From: Hirundichthys speculiger
Lineage: Eukaryota > Chordata > Actinopteri > Beloniformes > Exocoetidae
NCBI GenBank assembly: GCA_018398805.1
Contig: JAGFBZ010000342.1
Span: 474,001-538,000, forward strand
Direction: 5' to 3'
Length of the DNA stretch: 64,000 bases
Below the pieces are notes generated by a model. It saw only the letters and a list, made by a program, of their open reading frames with translations. It did no database searches and was not told where the DNA came from. Positions 11,789 to 23,505 of the stretch are shown here, in pieces. How positions within the stretch are numbered: the first letter of the stretch is position 1; the number at the start of each line of letters is the position of its first letter. A program made the translations under genes and the position numbers.

Positions 11789-12185
11789 TTCCATTAGGTT
11801 GTAGTTGTACAAAATGTTCTGACATTAATTTGTAATTTTATGGTAAAAGAAAGAAGTCAGTTTGGGAAATTTGAACTTTGATGAGAAAAAAATTGTCATT
11901 GCATAAACATTCTAGATAAAAATTTGTGATTTTATCTGAAAAATTCTTGATTTTACTTCCAGATTTTAAGTTGCAATTTGCAGCTTTATGACATCAAGTT
12001 GTAACTTTATGTTGAAAATTTGCAATTTTGCCAAAATCAACATTTTACTACAAGAAGTTGCAATATTAAGATGCAATTTTCCAAAATATGCAATTTAAAA
12101 AAAAAAATTTTTGCACATGTAAATTTTGAACATTTCTTAAAAAAAAAGTCACAACTTAAAAAATTTTTCTCTATGGCTGCAGAAA

Positions 12186-12700
12186 AAAATGTTAATAATT
12201 AATAAATAAAACAAGTAGAATTCTAGGTATATTTTCAATAATATTATAATAATTATGATATAACAATCCATAATATAATTACTATATGAATATTATAATA
12301 TTAAATTATAAAGATGAGTCAGCTGTCTGATTGTCAACTTATAGTTTGACATTAAAAGAAGAAAAATATTCATTTTTAAAGGTTTTTAAATAAAAACGGC
12401 TGGTTTGTGTATTTTTTACCAAATAACGCCACAACATTTCAGACAAGTTGAGGAATATTTCTGCAGGAATATTTCTACGTTTCCTCAGAGGACTGAGCTG
12501 TTTGGTTTGAACGCTCGCTAACGCTGGTGACCTCTCACATGAACTTCGCATGAACATCGAGCCACGAAGCGCCCTGAAGGAAAGGGAACAACTCCCCCAA
12601 CGAAAAGGAAATAAAAATAAGAGCACAAACCGTCCTCACTTTTTTTCAAATCTCTCACGAGGAAGGAAACGCCTTTGATTCTCCGCTCTGAGGAAGCAGA
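12186..12700. other. AT-rich non-coding
   Basis: AT-rich, low-complexity near 12,200-12,330 (ataatataat-type words), then unremarkable sequence. No gene recognised. Confidence 0.45.
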
Positions 12701-12714
12701 GGATTCCAAGATGA

Positions 12715-12865
12715 AAATGTTCTGTGCAAGCCATCAATTTGCACATCGGCCAGGAATGTTGGCAGCGTCGATGGAAACTTGCAAATAAATGACTGCTCGC
12801 TCAATGCAAATAAACTGGCTTTTGTTCCACAGGGTTAAATTTAAATAAGGTATCAGGAGCTCCCT
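12715..12865. promoter_or_regulatory. Candidate conserved non-coding element with octamer motif
   Basis: A non-repetitive block with a perfect POU octamer ATGCAAAT at about 12,804-12,811, another gcaaataaatgactg word at about 12,780, and homeobox-like AT cores. btg1 lies in gene-poor flanks in other vertebrates, where distal enhancers would be expected. This is inference from motif content only; conservation was not tested. Confidence 0.25.
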
Positions 12866-13939
12866 GACGCTACAAGTAAAGACCTTGTTTCTGGGATCTT
12901 AAATCTAATTTTTTAAAATATATTCTTTCTCTCCAGTCCCTCGTTTCATTTTGAAACATCCTATTATTCAACTGCTATTGCACATGAACAGATTTCTGCC
13001 TCCATTTCTTCCATTTTAGGCTTAACGTGATAAGACCTGCATAGAAGAAACACGCACATATCATCGACACCATCTGATATCCAGCTCAATAATACTTGAG
13101 AGACAGCAGACCCCCCCCCCACCCACCCAGTAATTTAATGGAATGAAAAACTGGGCCAAAACAAAACATGAAAGCAGCCAGACTGATTTCCCGTTCCACG
13201 ACAGCTTACATTTCTATAAAGCGCTCAATGACTTCAAAGCTTGATGGACAAACAATGACGTTGGGATTTGATTTTCAGTACTGAAGCATGATCTGAATCT
13301 AGTTCCTGGTCTCCCTCTCGAGCAGCTCTCTGTCACTGATTCAACAAGGTGTTGGGAACGTTCCTCAGAGACTTTGGTCCACGTTGACTTGACAGCATCA
13401 CCCGTCTGAAGGCATCCCAAAGCTGCCCCACTGGACTGAGATCCGGTGAGTACGGTGGACTCACCGCCATGTTCAAGACATCCAGCTTGAGACGATCACG
13501 GCGCATCATCCTGCTGGAAGCAGCCATCAAAAGAAGGTCAACGAAGGGTCGGACAAGGTCACGATCAGCTGGTACTGAGGGGTCCAAAGTGTGACTGTCT
13601 GATAAGCTATTAGTGCTAACTGTGGTACATGTACCACCAGTGGTACGCGAGCGCTCGTTGGTGGTATGCAAGGAATGTCATGACTTTCCACATTTTTTCC
13701 ACATTTTCACTTCAGAAACATACAATGCATTATAAATACATTTCAAACAAATGTGTAGCTTGAGATAATTAAAATTGTGTCTTTAAAACAAATATTTGTT
13801 GCATATTCAGTTGCAGTGCAACAGTTGTAAATGTCTGATTAGGTAAAGTAATAATTCAGGTAACAATAAATAACCACAATAAGGAATAAACATCTCTCAT
13901 GTGTGTTTAAAGCTAATTGAGAAGGCATATATGCCTATA

Positions 13940-14534
13940 CAGTGGTACCTCTACTTACAAAATTAATTGGTTCTGGAAGTAGTTTCGTAACCTGAAAATT
14001 TTGTAAGTAGATGCGCGTTTCCCATGTAAATGCCCTAATCCGTTCCAAGCCCCCCAAAATTCGAACATAATTTTTTTTTATAAATTATAAATAATACATG
14101 AAATGACATAAAAACATGTAAGAAATATATGTTAGAACTAGAAAAGCACTCAGAGAGCGCAGACCTCCACCGAGCGCAACAATTATCGAAAATTTGAAAG
14201 TGATCCAGAATCCAGGATTTCTTCCGGATCACACCCAAAATGAAATCAGTTCTTCCTTTTCACATTTCCGACAACTCCTGAAAATATAATCAAAATCCAT
14301 ATATAACTTTTTGAGTTATCCTGAACAAAGACAGAAAGACCTAACCCTAACCTCCTTGGCGGAGGTAAAAATTGTTTATTTACCTGGGTTACGCTCATAC
14401 AGACAAGGGGCCCTCCTAGCCAATGAGAAGATGCTAAGCGATAGCCAATGGCAGAGCAGAATATTTTCCCGTTGAGGCGTTTCGTAACCTGAAAATTTCG
14501 TATGTAAAGACATTCGTAAGTAGAGGTACCACTG
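13940..14534 (+). mobile_element. Pogo/mariner-like non-autonomous element inside the hAT element
   Basis: Ends cagtggtacctctacttac and gtaagtagaggtaccactg are perfect inverted complements over 19 bp, flanked by TA at 13,938-13,939 and 14,535-14,536. There is no transposase. It carries the third nested insertion at 14,136-14,370. Confidence 0.88.
14136..14370 (+). repeat. Interspersed repeat B, copy 2, innermost of the nest
   Basis: Starts actagaaaagcactcag and ends ccttggcggaggtaa, matching 8103-8520 but lacking about 180 bp of the interior. It lies within the pogo-like element. Confidence 0.75.
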
Positions 14535-14670
14535 TATTTTAAAATTGGTCATCATGGTGGTACTCAGAGAGCTGAACAGTTTCTCAGGTGGTACGCAGTA
14601 TTTAAAGTTTGAGAACCACTGTGCTAACAAGCAAGTGAACAGGTGTAGCTAATAAAGCGGCCGCTAGGTG

Positions 14671-15983
14671 CAGATGTGGTAAAATGCTCGCCATGTTGAC
14701 CAACTCTGTAAGCAGACCCACCAGGGTAGAAAAAACCCTTTATCCTTGTTGTCGTCTCTTGCGCTTGTTGACACGCAAGAAAATGATGCCCTCAATGATG
14801 TCATAGAGAGCCGTTGTCGAAAAAAAACCCAAGAAGGAGGCGATTTTATCGAGCTTAAAAACCATCATGAACAGGAATATCGTAACGTATGTTTTTCTTT
14901 GAGCCTTCAGTCACGTCTGAGATGAAGTCGTAAAACAAGGAAAAGCGCGACGTTAATCCGGCAGCCTGCTGCCTGCATCAGGCCTCTTAGACGGCCTTCG
15001 TTTTACATTTCATAACAAAATAATTGTTACGTTGCTTTCTGGATCATTTGGTTCTTCCTGGAATTAGGTTTTTTGCTCTGTGTTTTTGGCGAAGTCGACC
15101 ACGGCTGGATGCAGGACGCGAACCACAGCCACCGAAGCCAGCGACATCAGAAGAAAACAGGAACATGCGAGCAGGGGCAGAGAAAGGCAGGAACACAAAG
15201 GGCCCACACCTTGTGGGGATGTCAGCAGTTCTTTTAAGAGACGGAGGAGTTTGGTTTCACAGAAACATGTTGGCCCTGTAGTCAACAACAGCTGGGAGGC
15301 ACCCCGCAAGAGAGGACAGAGAAGAGAGGGAAGAGATAAAAGAGACGACTTGACAAAGAGAGCGAGAGGGAGAGGCGTGGAGACGTGGAGGGGAGATTAG
15401 AGAAGAAGAGCAGACTCAGATGTGAAGGGTAGCAGATGTTTTCCTCGTGAGAGGCATTAGGAGATGAATCCGTCTGCCCACGCGCTCTCATCCTCCGTTT
15501 TCATGTCGGCTGTGATGTAGGCTGGTGGAACGGGCGACGGCGTGTTAGCGCGGGTCTTTATTGACAGCTGCGGGGTCGTCCTCCGCGGCGTGGACGTGTT
15601 GGTTTCAGGTATATGTGCTGTAATGTGCGTTCCCTTGACACAAGTAGGCCAACGGAGAGCCTCTGCAGGCTGGAATGCGTGGCACCGGGCCATCCCATTC
15701 CAGCCGAGGCCTGCCTTAAATCCTACTAGAACTTGTCTGAGCAGAGTTGTAGGACCCATCTGCTCCGCTCCACCCACGCTCATACCAGCGCACCCCAACA
15801 GCTGTGGCGGGCATGTTGGCGACTGATGAACAGTCCATGTCTGTTTGTGTTTGTAGCATTTTCCGTGTCTGCTATCACTCTAGTCTTGGGCTGCTAACTC
15901 TGCCCGTCTCTCTCACTTTCAAGCTGGAAGATTTATCAGTGGCCTTGAGGCTGAAGTCAATCATTTCAGTCAGCAGCTTTTAT
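14671..15983. other. Non-coding, no gene recognised
   Basis: Overlapping frames of 60-115 codons occur on both strands at 15,024-15,830. None resembles a known protein and none has paired splice sites that I could identify. Confidence 0.4.
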
Positions 15984-15991
15984 CTCCAGGG

Positions 15992-16754
15992 TAGAGGTCT
16001 TCGGAACAACCCGACAACCCGAAAACCTGAGGTTCCGACCCGAATCGGGTCTCCGGGCCATTTAAAAGACGTGACTCCGGGTCTGAATCGGTACAGTTAG
16101 TCTCGAGTCCGGTCGGTGCTCTCTGACAGGCTGGGTCCCCGTTTACTCCAGAGAGGTAAAGATATTGGCGGTAGCAGCTAATGTCAGGACTCGGGGCAGT
16201 TTAATTAATTATTAAATAACGTGGCGTATTTGTCATGAAACAGTCGTGTTGCTGTAGCGTGTTATTAGCGGTTTGCCCGGCAGCTGTAAAACACAACAGA
16301 TTGCCAACATGACAACACTGGATAAGAGAAAATATTTACGACACGTCCTGACCGGTGTAGGCTATTAGCGTTAGCAGTTGCTACCAATAGCATCTATATC
16401 CACAAAGAAAATAACGACGTGGATTTATTGTTGTTTACATCACGTAGCCTATGTAGCAACTGAACCGGTAGAAGAAGACAACTTTAGGTAGGAAAATCAA
16501 GTTTTATTCAACGGTAGACAACTTTAACATGAGCAACTATGGGCTGGATTGTCTCGGTTCTATTCGGGTAACTCGGTCCGGTTCTTGGTCGGAAACTAAA
16601 GACTCGAGTCGGTTCCGGGTCCAAATATTGTGGATCCATTCGGGTTCAGACTCCCGAACTTATGATAATAGCTCGGGTCGGGTCGGTTTAGGGTAGAATT
16701 TTCACAGGTCCATTCGGGTTCGGGTCCATGAAACTGGACCCGTGAAGACCTCTA
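15992..16754 (+). mobile_element. hAT non-autonomous element family H, copy 1 (complete)
   Basis: Perfect 8-bp target duplication ctccaggg at 15,984-15,991 and 16,755-16,762. Terminal inverted repeat tagaggtcttc at the left and gaagacctcta at the right. Near both ends the body has words built on cgggtc/gacccg, such as gacccgaatcgggtctc and gggtcgggtcggttt, so the subterminal regions are rich in short inverted words. No transposase is present. Three more copies lie at 30,043 (truncated), 44,299 and 50,194. Confidence 0.9.
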
Positions 16755-16936
16755 CTCCAGGGACAATGTGGCCAAGACATTCAGCCTCCCCTTGGCCCGT
16801 TTGTGTCTCTAAGGAACATTTTGACCCTTTTTGTTTTAAAGTAGAAAAGCATCTCTGGGCCTCAGCGGTGGTCACTGGTGTTGTCATGAATAGAGCTCCG
16901 TGGGTAAGATCTCGTTCTGGACGGTCGGGTCCGACC

Positions 16937-17490
16937 AAGATCTCGTGTCCACTGTCGCGCACGGTGGTGGAAGGATGATGATATGACTGGGCAATATTGT
17001 GATTTTACGACAAAGTAATTTGATGTCTCAAAGATGATGTCTGTAGAGATGAAATACGCAATTTCATAAGAATTTTTGATTTTCTGACACAAAAAAGTTG
17101 ACAAATACATTGTAACATTAACTTAAAAAGTTGTGGGGTTTTTTATTCATGATTTTACGACAAAATATCAAATGTGATTACAGGACATTAGGTTGTAGTT
17201 GTACAAAATTTTGTGATATTAATTTGTAATTTTATGATAAAAGAAAGAAGTCAGTTTGGGAAATTTGAACTTTGATGACAAAAAATTTGTCATAAAAGGA
17301 TAAACGTTTTAGATCAAAAATGTGTTTTTTTCTGAAAAATTCTTGATTTTAGTTCCAGATTTTAAGTTAAAATTTGCAACTTTATGACATCAAGTTGTAA
17401 CTTTATGTTGAAAAGTTGTGATTTTGCAACTAAGATCTCGTGTCCACTGTCGAGCACGGTGGAGGAAGGATGATGATACGGCTGGGCACC
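16937..17490 (+). repeat. AT-rich repeat C, copy 2, between 59-bp direct duplications
   Basis: The repeat body (about 16,996-17,431) is the uninterrupted counterpart of the copy at 8690/11,804. On each side lies the same segment of about 59 bp (16,937-16,995 and 17,432-17,490; both begin aagatctcgtgtccactgtc) with about seven differences. A similar arrangement occurs around the copy at 44,935. Confidence 0.75.
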
Positions 17491-17768
17491 TATGTTGACC
17501 ACGAACTCCTCTCCACCGGATGAATGGGCCGAGATGCTCAACATTATTACCGCTAAAGGTGAATCTGTGCTTTGAGGGTCCGGATGCTAAGCTGCTAAAC
17601 ATCCGGAATCATTATGAGACGAAAAATACGACAAAGGAGGCGACAAACTGCGGAGCAGTAAAAGTGAAATGTGTCAATGGAAGGGAAAATTACTGTCTAG
17701 ACGTCATCCCAGTGTTTACCTCCTGATCCTCTGACCACCTCAGTGTTGCTGCCGACATCTGTTTATAT

Positions 17769-18476
17769 CATGTGTCAAACACAAGGCCCGCGAGCCAAAT
17801 GTGGCCCACCACGTCATTTTATGTGGCCCTCAAGAGCTTGGGCATTATTGGCTTAAAATTTAAACCAATATTTAAAAATTAAAATAAGCTTACACTGCTT
17901 TAAAGCGCATATTGACAATAAACTACATCTCCCATCATGCATTTCGTCGTTACCCACAACGATAACGGCAGCTATGAGCAAGACGATTTTTCAGAACTGA
18001 TGGACTGAAGAAAAACCTTTTACAAACTAACCCCAACATGTCCAAGAAAAGAAAAATTGATGCACAAGGAAAGCAGTTTCATGAATGATGGGAAAACAAT
18101 TACAAGTTTGTATCTCAAGGTGAAATAACAGTATGTCTTTTGTGTTATGAGGCGGGTGTCAGTCGTGAAAGAGTTTAATCTATGTCGGCATTTTGACAGC
18201 AAACACGGAGCTAAGTATGCTAAATTTAGCCTGCAAGAAAAACAAAGAATCGCTTCCACTTCCGAAACCAAGGTAATAGATACTCTTACAACCACAAACT
18301 CTGAATTTAATATAATAATAAGTTAAATATTTGAAACTCGAATACATAATAAATACAGAAACCATTATTTAACAATATAATAAGGTGTAGTTTAATTTAT
18401 TTTGATTTACATTGCATTTTGTTACATTCATGCTGTCAATCTGGCCCTTCGAGGGCAACCATGATGCAAACATTTG
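17769..18476 (+). mobile_element. hAT (Charlie/ZBED-like) transposon relic
   Basis: The left end reads gtgtcaaacacaaggcccgc and the right side tctggcccttcgagggc, a phrase pattern typical of fish Charlie-like hAT elements. Inside, from 18,038, MSKKRKIDAQGKQFHE is followed by a stop, then WENNYKFVSQGEITVCLLCY (a BED-type Cys pair), a frameshift, and FNLCRHFDSKHGAKYAKF with the His pair. Only the N-terminal domain remains, with a stop and at least one frameshift. Boundaries are approximate. Confidence 0.7.
18038..18271 (+). pseudogene. BED-like zinc-finger N-terminus of hAT transposase, broken
   Basis: Starts MSKKRKIDAQG. An in-frame stop follows FHE. The zinc-binding pattern CLLCY...HFDSKH can be traced only by changing frame once near 18,155. 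The fragment ends at SETK with a following gtaa, which resembles a splice donor as in intact family members. It cannot encode a working protein. Confidence 0.7.
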
Positions 18477-19030
18477 CTGAATTTAATTGAATACATGACT
18501 TCCTAAAATCAAAACTGACTTGTAATCAAATTAGATGATTTGGAAGAAGTCCTGTTTCTTCAGTAGTGTTTGTGTGACCCACTTACGCCTGAGCTTAGTT
18601 AACCTTCTGTCTGTGCTGCCGCCCCAGATATAACTGCAGGTTATATATGGGACATTGGTGGAGCGCGTACGTCATTTAACACACACGCCCTGCTGCATGT
18701 CACAACACGTCTGTTAGCGTCTCTCGCAGCTTTTACTGCTTGATATCACTTCTCTTGTTAATGTGCACCGTCTCTTTCAAAGGCCTCAGTGACGGCTCGA
18801 GGAACACAGCGAGAAGTCTGAAGTCAGTGAAAAACCAAATAAAGCCTGTGAAAAAGCTGAAAGTTGGTTCGCTATTAAGTGAGAGAACGGTTCAAGTCAG
18901 AAAGCACTGGTTTTCCCAACACTGAAAATAGAGACTGTAAAAAACTGGACAAACCATTGTGATGTCATCTGGCTCTAATTAGCAGGTCACAGACAGAGAC
19001 AAGCTGATGGTACCTCCACCTGTCTATATA
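18477..19030. other. Non-coding; short dispersed-repeat fragment
   Basis: No gene. The segment actggacaaaccattgtgatgtcat near 18,943 recurs near 45,430 and 57,495 in modified form, so it belongs to a dispersed repeat. Confidence 0.4.
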
Positions 19031-20654
<1,624 letters not shown>

Positions 20655-20656
20655 TA

Positions 20657-20875
20657 GACGTCATCCCAGTTCTTCCTTGACACTGTTTGGTTTGAAGGTT
20701 TTTTTTCTCCCGCTATGAGAGTTGTTTTTTTTCAATCCCCATTGTTCTTTGATTAGCATTTAATGTTATAATTTTAGTTAATGATTTTTGCTTGGGGGTC
20801 ATGATCTGGGTCTCTGTAAGGCACCATTATAACAGACACTATACAAATAAAATTGAATTGAATTGAATTGGCCTT
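20657..20875 (+). mobile_element. LINE (L2-like) 3' end with (GAATT)n tail
   Basis: The sequence ends gacactatacaaataaaattg followed by repeated gaatt units (about 20,851-20,871). A conserved ...ctatacaaataaa...ttgaattgaattg end is the usual 3' terminus of L2-like LINEs and their SINE partners in fish. No coding sequence is present; this is a 5'-truncated copy. Confidence 0.65.
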
Positions 20876-22180
20876 CCAGTTGGGTGAGACCGAGCAGAGA
20901 AACATCTAAAACATGCAGGGCAGGACTCAATGCAACTGCCACTCAATAAACCAAAAACACATGCCTCTCTTTTGGAGCCAGCCCCCAGTGGTCAGTTGAG
21001 GAACTGCACCGAGGCTTCCAGCTGTTTTTTATGCAGCTTGACAACACGCAACCTTTGTTATTTATCCAGTTCCAGGCTGTTTGTCTTGATGGGAGCTCTT
21101 CGTGGGTAATCAGTAACTTATTCGTCCCCTTTGGGGAAATTAATCAGCTACAGTTACTCATTAAGCTGCCAGTCTTATGTAGGTCACGGATGTTTTTTTG
21201 AATGTTAAATGTTTCTGCTGCCGCTTTGTCGCCCGCTTCTGACAGTCAGGGGAGCCAGGAAATCAGAGAAAAGAAATGATGCAGTCAATGCCAATCGGTT
21301 TTCTGCGTCTTCTCTGAAATGCATCGGGTCTTTGGAGCCGATGCAGACGAGACCGATGACGGTCTTATCAGTGTTTTTGATGACAGATCTGGACACGTGT
21401 TTGAGAGCCTCAAAGATGTTGTGTCGTCGCGAGGCCAGGTGTGTGTGTGTGTGTGTGTGCGTCTGGGCGTGATCATGTGATGTGTGTATATCAAAGTGGC
21501 GTTCTCTTTTTTCGACCTGGTACAGTATGTTCTGTATCCGCTGCGTGTTCTCGCTTCTTAGGGTGTTTTTGTTTAAATCGAAAGGAACATGCGCCCAATC
21601 GATGGCGCTTTCACACAGCTGCGTTCGTGGTGGGGAGGAAGAGCAGCCGCAGATCTTCCTGTCAGCTGTTTTCATGCTTTGCTCTCGAAGTCTACATTTA
21701 GCACCAGACATAACTGGAAGGTTTTCTTTTTATGATTTTTTTTTCTCCTTTAGACGCCGCAACGCCTAAAGTTTGGGGATGACGTCCACTTTTATCCGAA
21801 AGACCTCCATTTTCAGGGGCTCAAAAGCATTTGGACAGTCGACTGGGAAGAAGTTAAATGACCAGGTGCGGTCCAAATGGTGTCAGCATTTATACGTGGG
21901 CCGGTATGAGCTAAAAACTCATAGCTAAAAGCTAAAAGCTGCCCAAGACAACAACAAGAACAAGCTTATGTGGAATCAATTTTGATTCCACATGAGTTTG
22001 TTCTTGTCCATATGGACTCCTGGCTATAATCTACCTGCTGAAACTAGATGGGACCCGGACAGTTTGTCCACTTGTATCCCTCATGGACCATCTGACCCAC
22101 ATTGGCTTCCCATTTGTCCATACCGTCCAGCCAGATGCACAATCGTCCAAATCTGCGATCACAAAAGCCACGACGAGCCA
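20876..22180. other. Non-coding; GT microsatellite; one doubtful ORF
   Basis: A (GT)n tract lies at about 21,439-21,459. A minus-strand frame at 21,711-21,205 (168 codons) includes the coding-like stretch KTVIGLVCIGSKDPMHF but passes through the (CA)n tract and lacks a clear acceptor, so it is not annotated as a gene. A palindrome-like phrase (aatcaattttgattccacat) occurs near 21,975. Confidence 0.4.
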
Positions 22181-22470
22181 GACTAGACTTCACCAGAAAA
22201 CATCTGTAAGTCATCCAGCGGTTCTGGAATCACCTTCTCTAGACAGATGAGACACTTGGATGACAGGGATGGGAAGGAACAGCTCACAACCCAGAGTAGA
22301 CCAGGTCATGTGTCAAACACGGTGGAGGCGGTGTTATGGTATGGGCTCACTGGTGTTCCCGATGCTGGATGGACGGACAGTCAGACGGATAACGACCCTC
22401 AACGTGCTGCGAAAGCAACTCGAGACTCTCAGAAGAGAGTCATAGCTAAACTCAGGAGAGAGTCTTGAGT
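22150..22470 (+). pseudogene. Tc1-type transposase fragment
   Basis: Across frames one reads ARLDFTRKHL, then FWNHLL, then a degraded TDE, HGGGGVMVWAH (the glycine-rich motif) and QTDNDPQRAAKATRDS (the second catalytic Asp region, normally QQDNDPKHTAKAT). Stops and frameshifts are frequent. It is the central catalytic part only; no terminal repeats were found. It is from a different Tc1 family to the copy at 19,031. Confidence 0.75.
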
Positions 22471-22519
22471 TGACAGACCCGACAGAGCGCTTCAGCAGAG
22501 GCGGCCTGGTACCATGGAG

Positions 22520-23497
22520 CTAGGTTATTATCGTTAACGAAAATGAATAAAATAACGAAAACTAGAGTTGAAAAAAACATTTTCTTTAACTGAAATAAAA
22601 TAAAAACGATAACTGAAACTGTATTATGTGCTTATAAAATGAAATAAAATTAACTATAATAATGTCAAGAACGTCCTTCGTTTTCATGTTTGTAATTTTT
22701 TTCCTCATAAACGTTTGAAATCTATTAACTTCGCTCCGCCGTACAACAACAACCGCAAAAAAAATAAAAATAAAGTGATCAGCAGTGATGGCTGCGGCAA
22801 AAGTTGGGAGAAAGCAGCACAGTCCTATCTGGGATTTCTTTGACTATGACTGTGTTAACGATAAAAATAAGTGCCTTGTTGTAGAAGCAGGTGATACAAT
22901 GTGTGGAATACTTCTGAAGGAGAAAAAAACCCACGAATCTGAAAGTCCATTTGAAAAGCTCACACAAGAAGGCTAACCAAGACTAGCTGGATAAGCTAGC
23001 CTAAGCTAGTCCCCTGGAAAGAAGGCTAACCAAGACTAGCTGGATAAGCTAGCCTAAGCTAGCCCCCTGGAAAGAGAAGCTACAGCTGCAGGGCAGTCAG
23101 TGTTGGGAAGGAACGGGAGAAAACAGCAACTATAATGGACTGTTTCCATGGAGACCAGATAGCTGCTGGTCAGTAAATACGCAGGAACACCACAAGAGGG
23201 AAGACGCATTGATAAATATGTTTATTGAGACCGGATTGTAAACACGACTATGTGATTCGGTAGCCTTCAAAAAGTTCAGTGCTTCACTCCAACCAAAATT
23301 ACAACCCTAATTTACAAAATAAAACTAACACTGAAACTAATAAAAACTAAACTAAAACTAAGTATTTCAAAACAAATACGAATAAAAACTAGCAAAACTG
23401 CCCTAAAAATGAATTAAAACTAACTGAATTTGAAAAACTAAACTAAAACTAAATAAAAACTAAAACTAATGGAAAATCCAAAACTATTATAACCCTG
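22520..23497 (+). mobile_element. hAT element family D, copy 1, with BED fragment
   Basis: Perfect 8-bp target duplication ccatggag at 22,512-22,519 and 23,498-23,505. The ends are ctaggttattatcgttaacg and actattataaccctg, forming a weak inverted repeat. The right part is rich in actaaaactaa words. Inside, 22,787-22,976 encodes a BED zinc-finger start, and 22,972-23,075 contains two tandem copies of a 50-bp unit around agctagcctaagctag. A second copy lies inverted at 62,280-63,206 and a 5'-truncated copy at 41,657-41,868. Confidence 0.88.
22788..22976 (+). pseudogene. BED zinc-finger fragment of hAT transposase
   Basis: Reads MAAAKVGRKQHSPIWDFFDY, then DKNKCLVVEAGDTMCGILL. The SPIWDFFDY aromatic motif and the spaced Cys residues (C...C) fit the first half of a BED domain, but the second half (His pair) is not present after KKTHES. 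It is 62 residues, open, and without the catalytic domain, so transposase function is excluded. Confidence 0.7.
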
Positions 23498-23505
23498 CCA
23501 TGGAG

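Larger units (their letters stand above)
9024..11791 (-). mobile_element. Rex3 (RTE-clade) retrotransposon with inverted 5' half
   Basis: A 2.77-kb insertion in AT-rich repeat C, bounded by the 12-bp target duplication cattaggttgta at 9012-9023 and 11,792-11,803. The 3' half runs on the minus strand from about 10,096 down to 9024. The 5' half runs on the plus strand from about 10,097 to 11,788. The halves meet at about 10,096/10,097 in head-opposed orientation. At the protein level the plus-strand half ends in DRVPRG and the minus-strand half starts with [12 protein letters not shown], which are adjacent in the intact reverse transcriptase; only about six bases are missing. This is the layout produced by twin priming. 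Segments at 9941-9961 and 11,486-11,505 match, from memory, conserved sites used to amplify Rex3 in fish. The 3' tail is a (CCGTA)n run, read on the plus strand. Confidence 0.9.
8690..12185 (+). repeat. AT-rich repeat C, copy 1, split by a Rex3 insertion
   Basis: The two halves, 8690-9023 and 11,804-12,185, are made of loosely repeated words such as gattttacgacaaaa, gcaattttg and aagttgcaa. Together they align with the uninterrupted copy at 16,990-17,431 (for example gattacaggacattaggttgtagttgtac at 17,177 spans the insertion point). Other copies lie at 44,935-45,170, 45,665-46,225 and about 25,065-25,140. No transposase or terminal repeats were recognised. It behaves like a diverged minisatellite that has been dispersed. 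Confidence 0.7.
13621..14620 (+). mobile_element. hAT-like non-autonomous element inside the Tc1 relic
   Basis: Perfect 8-bp target duplication gtgctaac at 13,613-13,620 and 14,621-14,628. The ends read tgtggtacatgtaccaccag and gtttgagaaccact, which are weak inverted repeats. Eight-base duplications are diagnostic of hAT (and P/Kolobok-unlike) insertions. The interior is non-coding and is itself interrupted by the pogo-like element at 13,940-14,534. Confidence 0.78.
13214..14670 (-). mobile_element. Decayed Tc1-like element hosting three nested insertions
   Basis: Positions 13,330-13,612 on the minus strand encode pieces of a Tc1-type transposase: SPPYSPDLSPVGQLWD (the region around the third catalytic residue, where the usual Glu of NPIE is lost) and, in another frame, WTKVSEERSQHLVESV, its usual C-terminal neighbour. 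The right end, about 14,641-14,670, reads aggtgtagctaataaagcgg, close to the ggtgtacctaataaagtggc end known from a fish Tc1 family. The reading frame is broken and the catalytic Glu is replaced. The middle is occupied by a hAT element (13,621-14,620). Confidence 0.75.
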
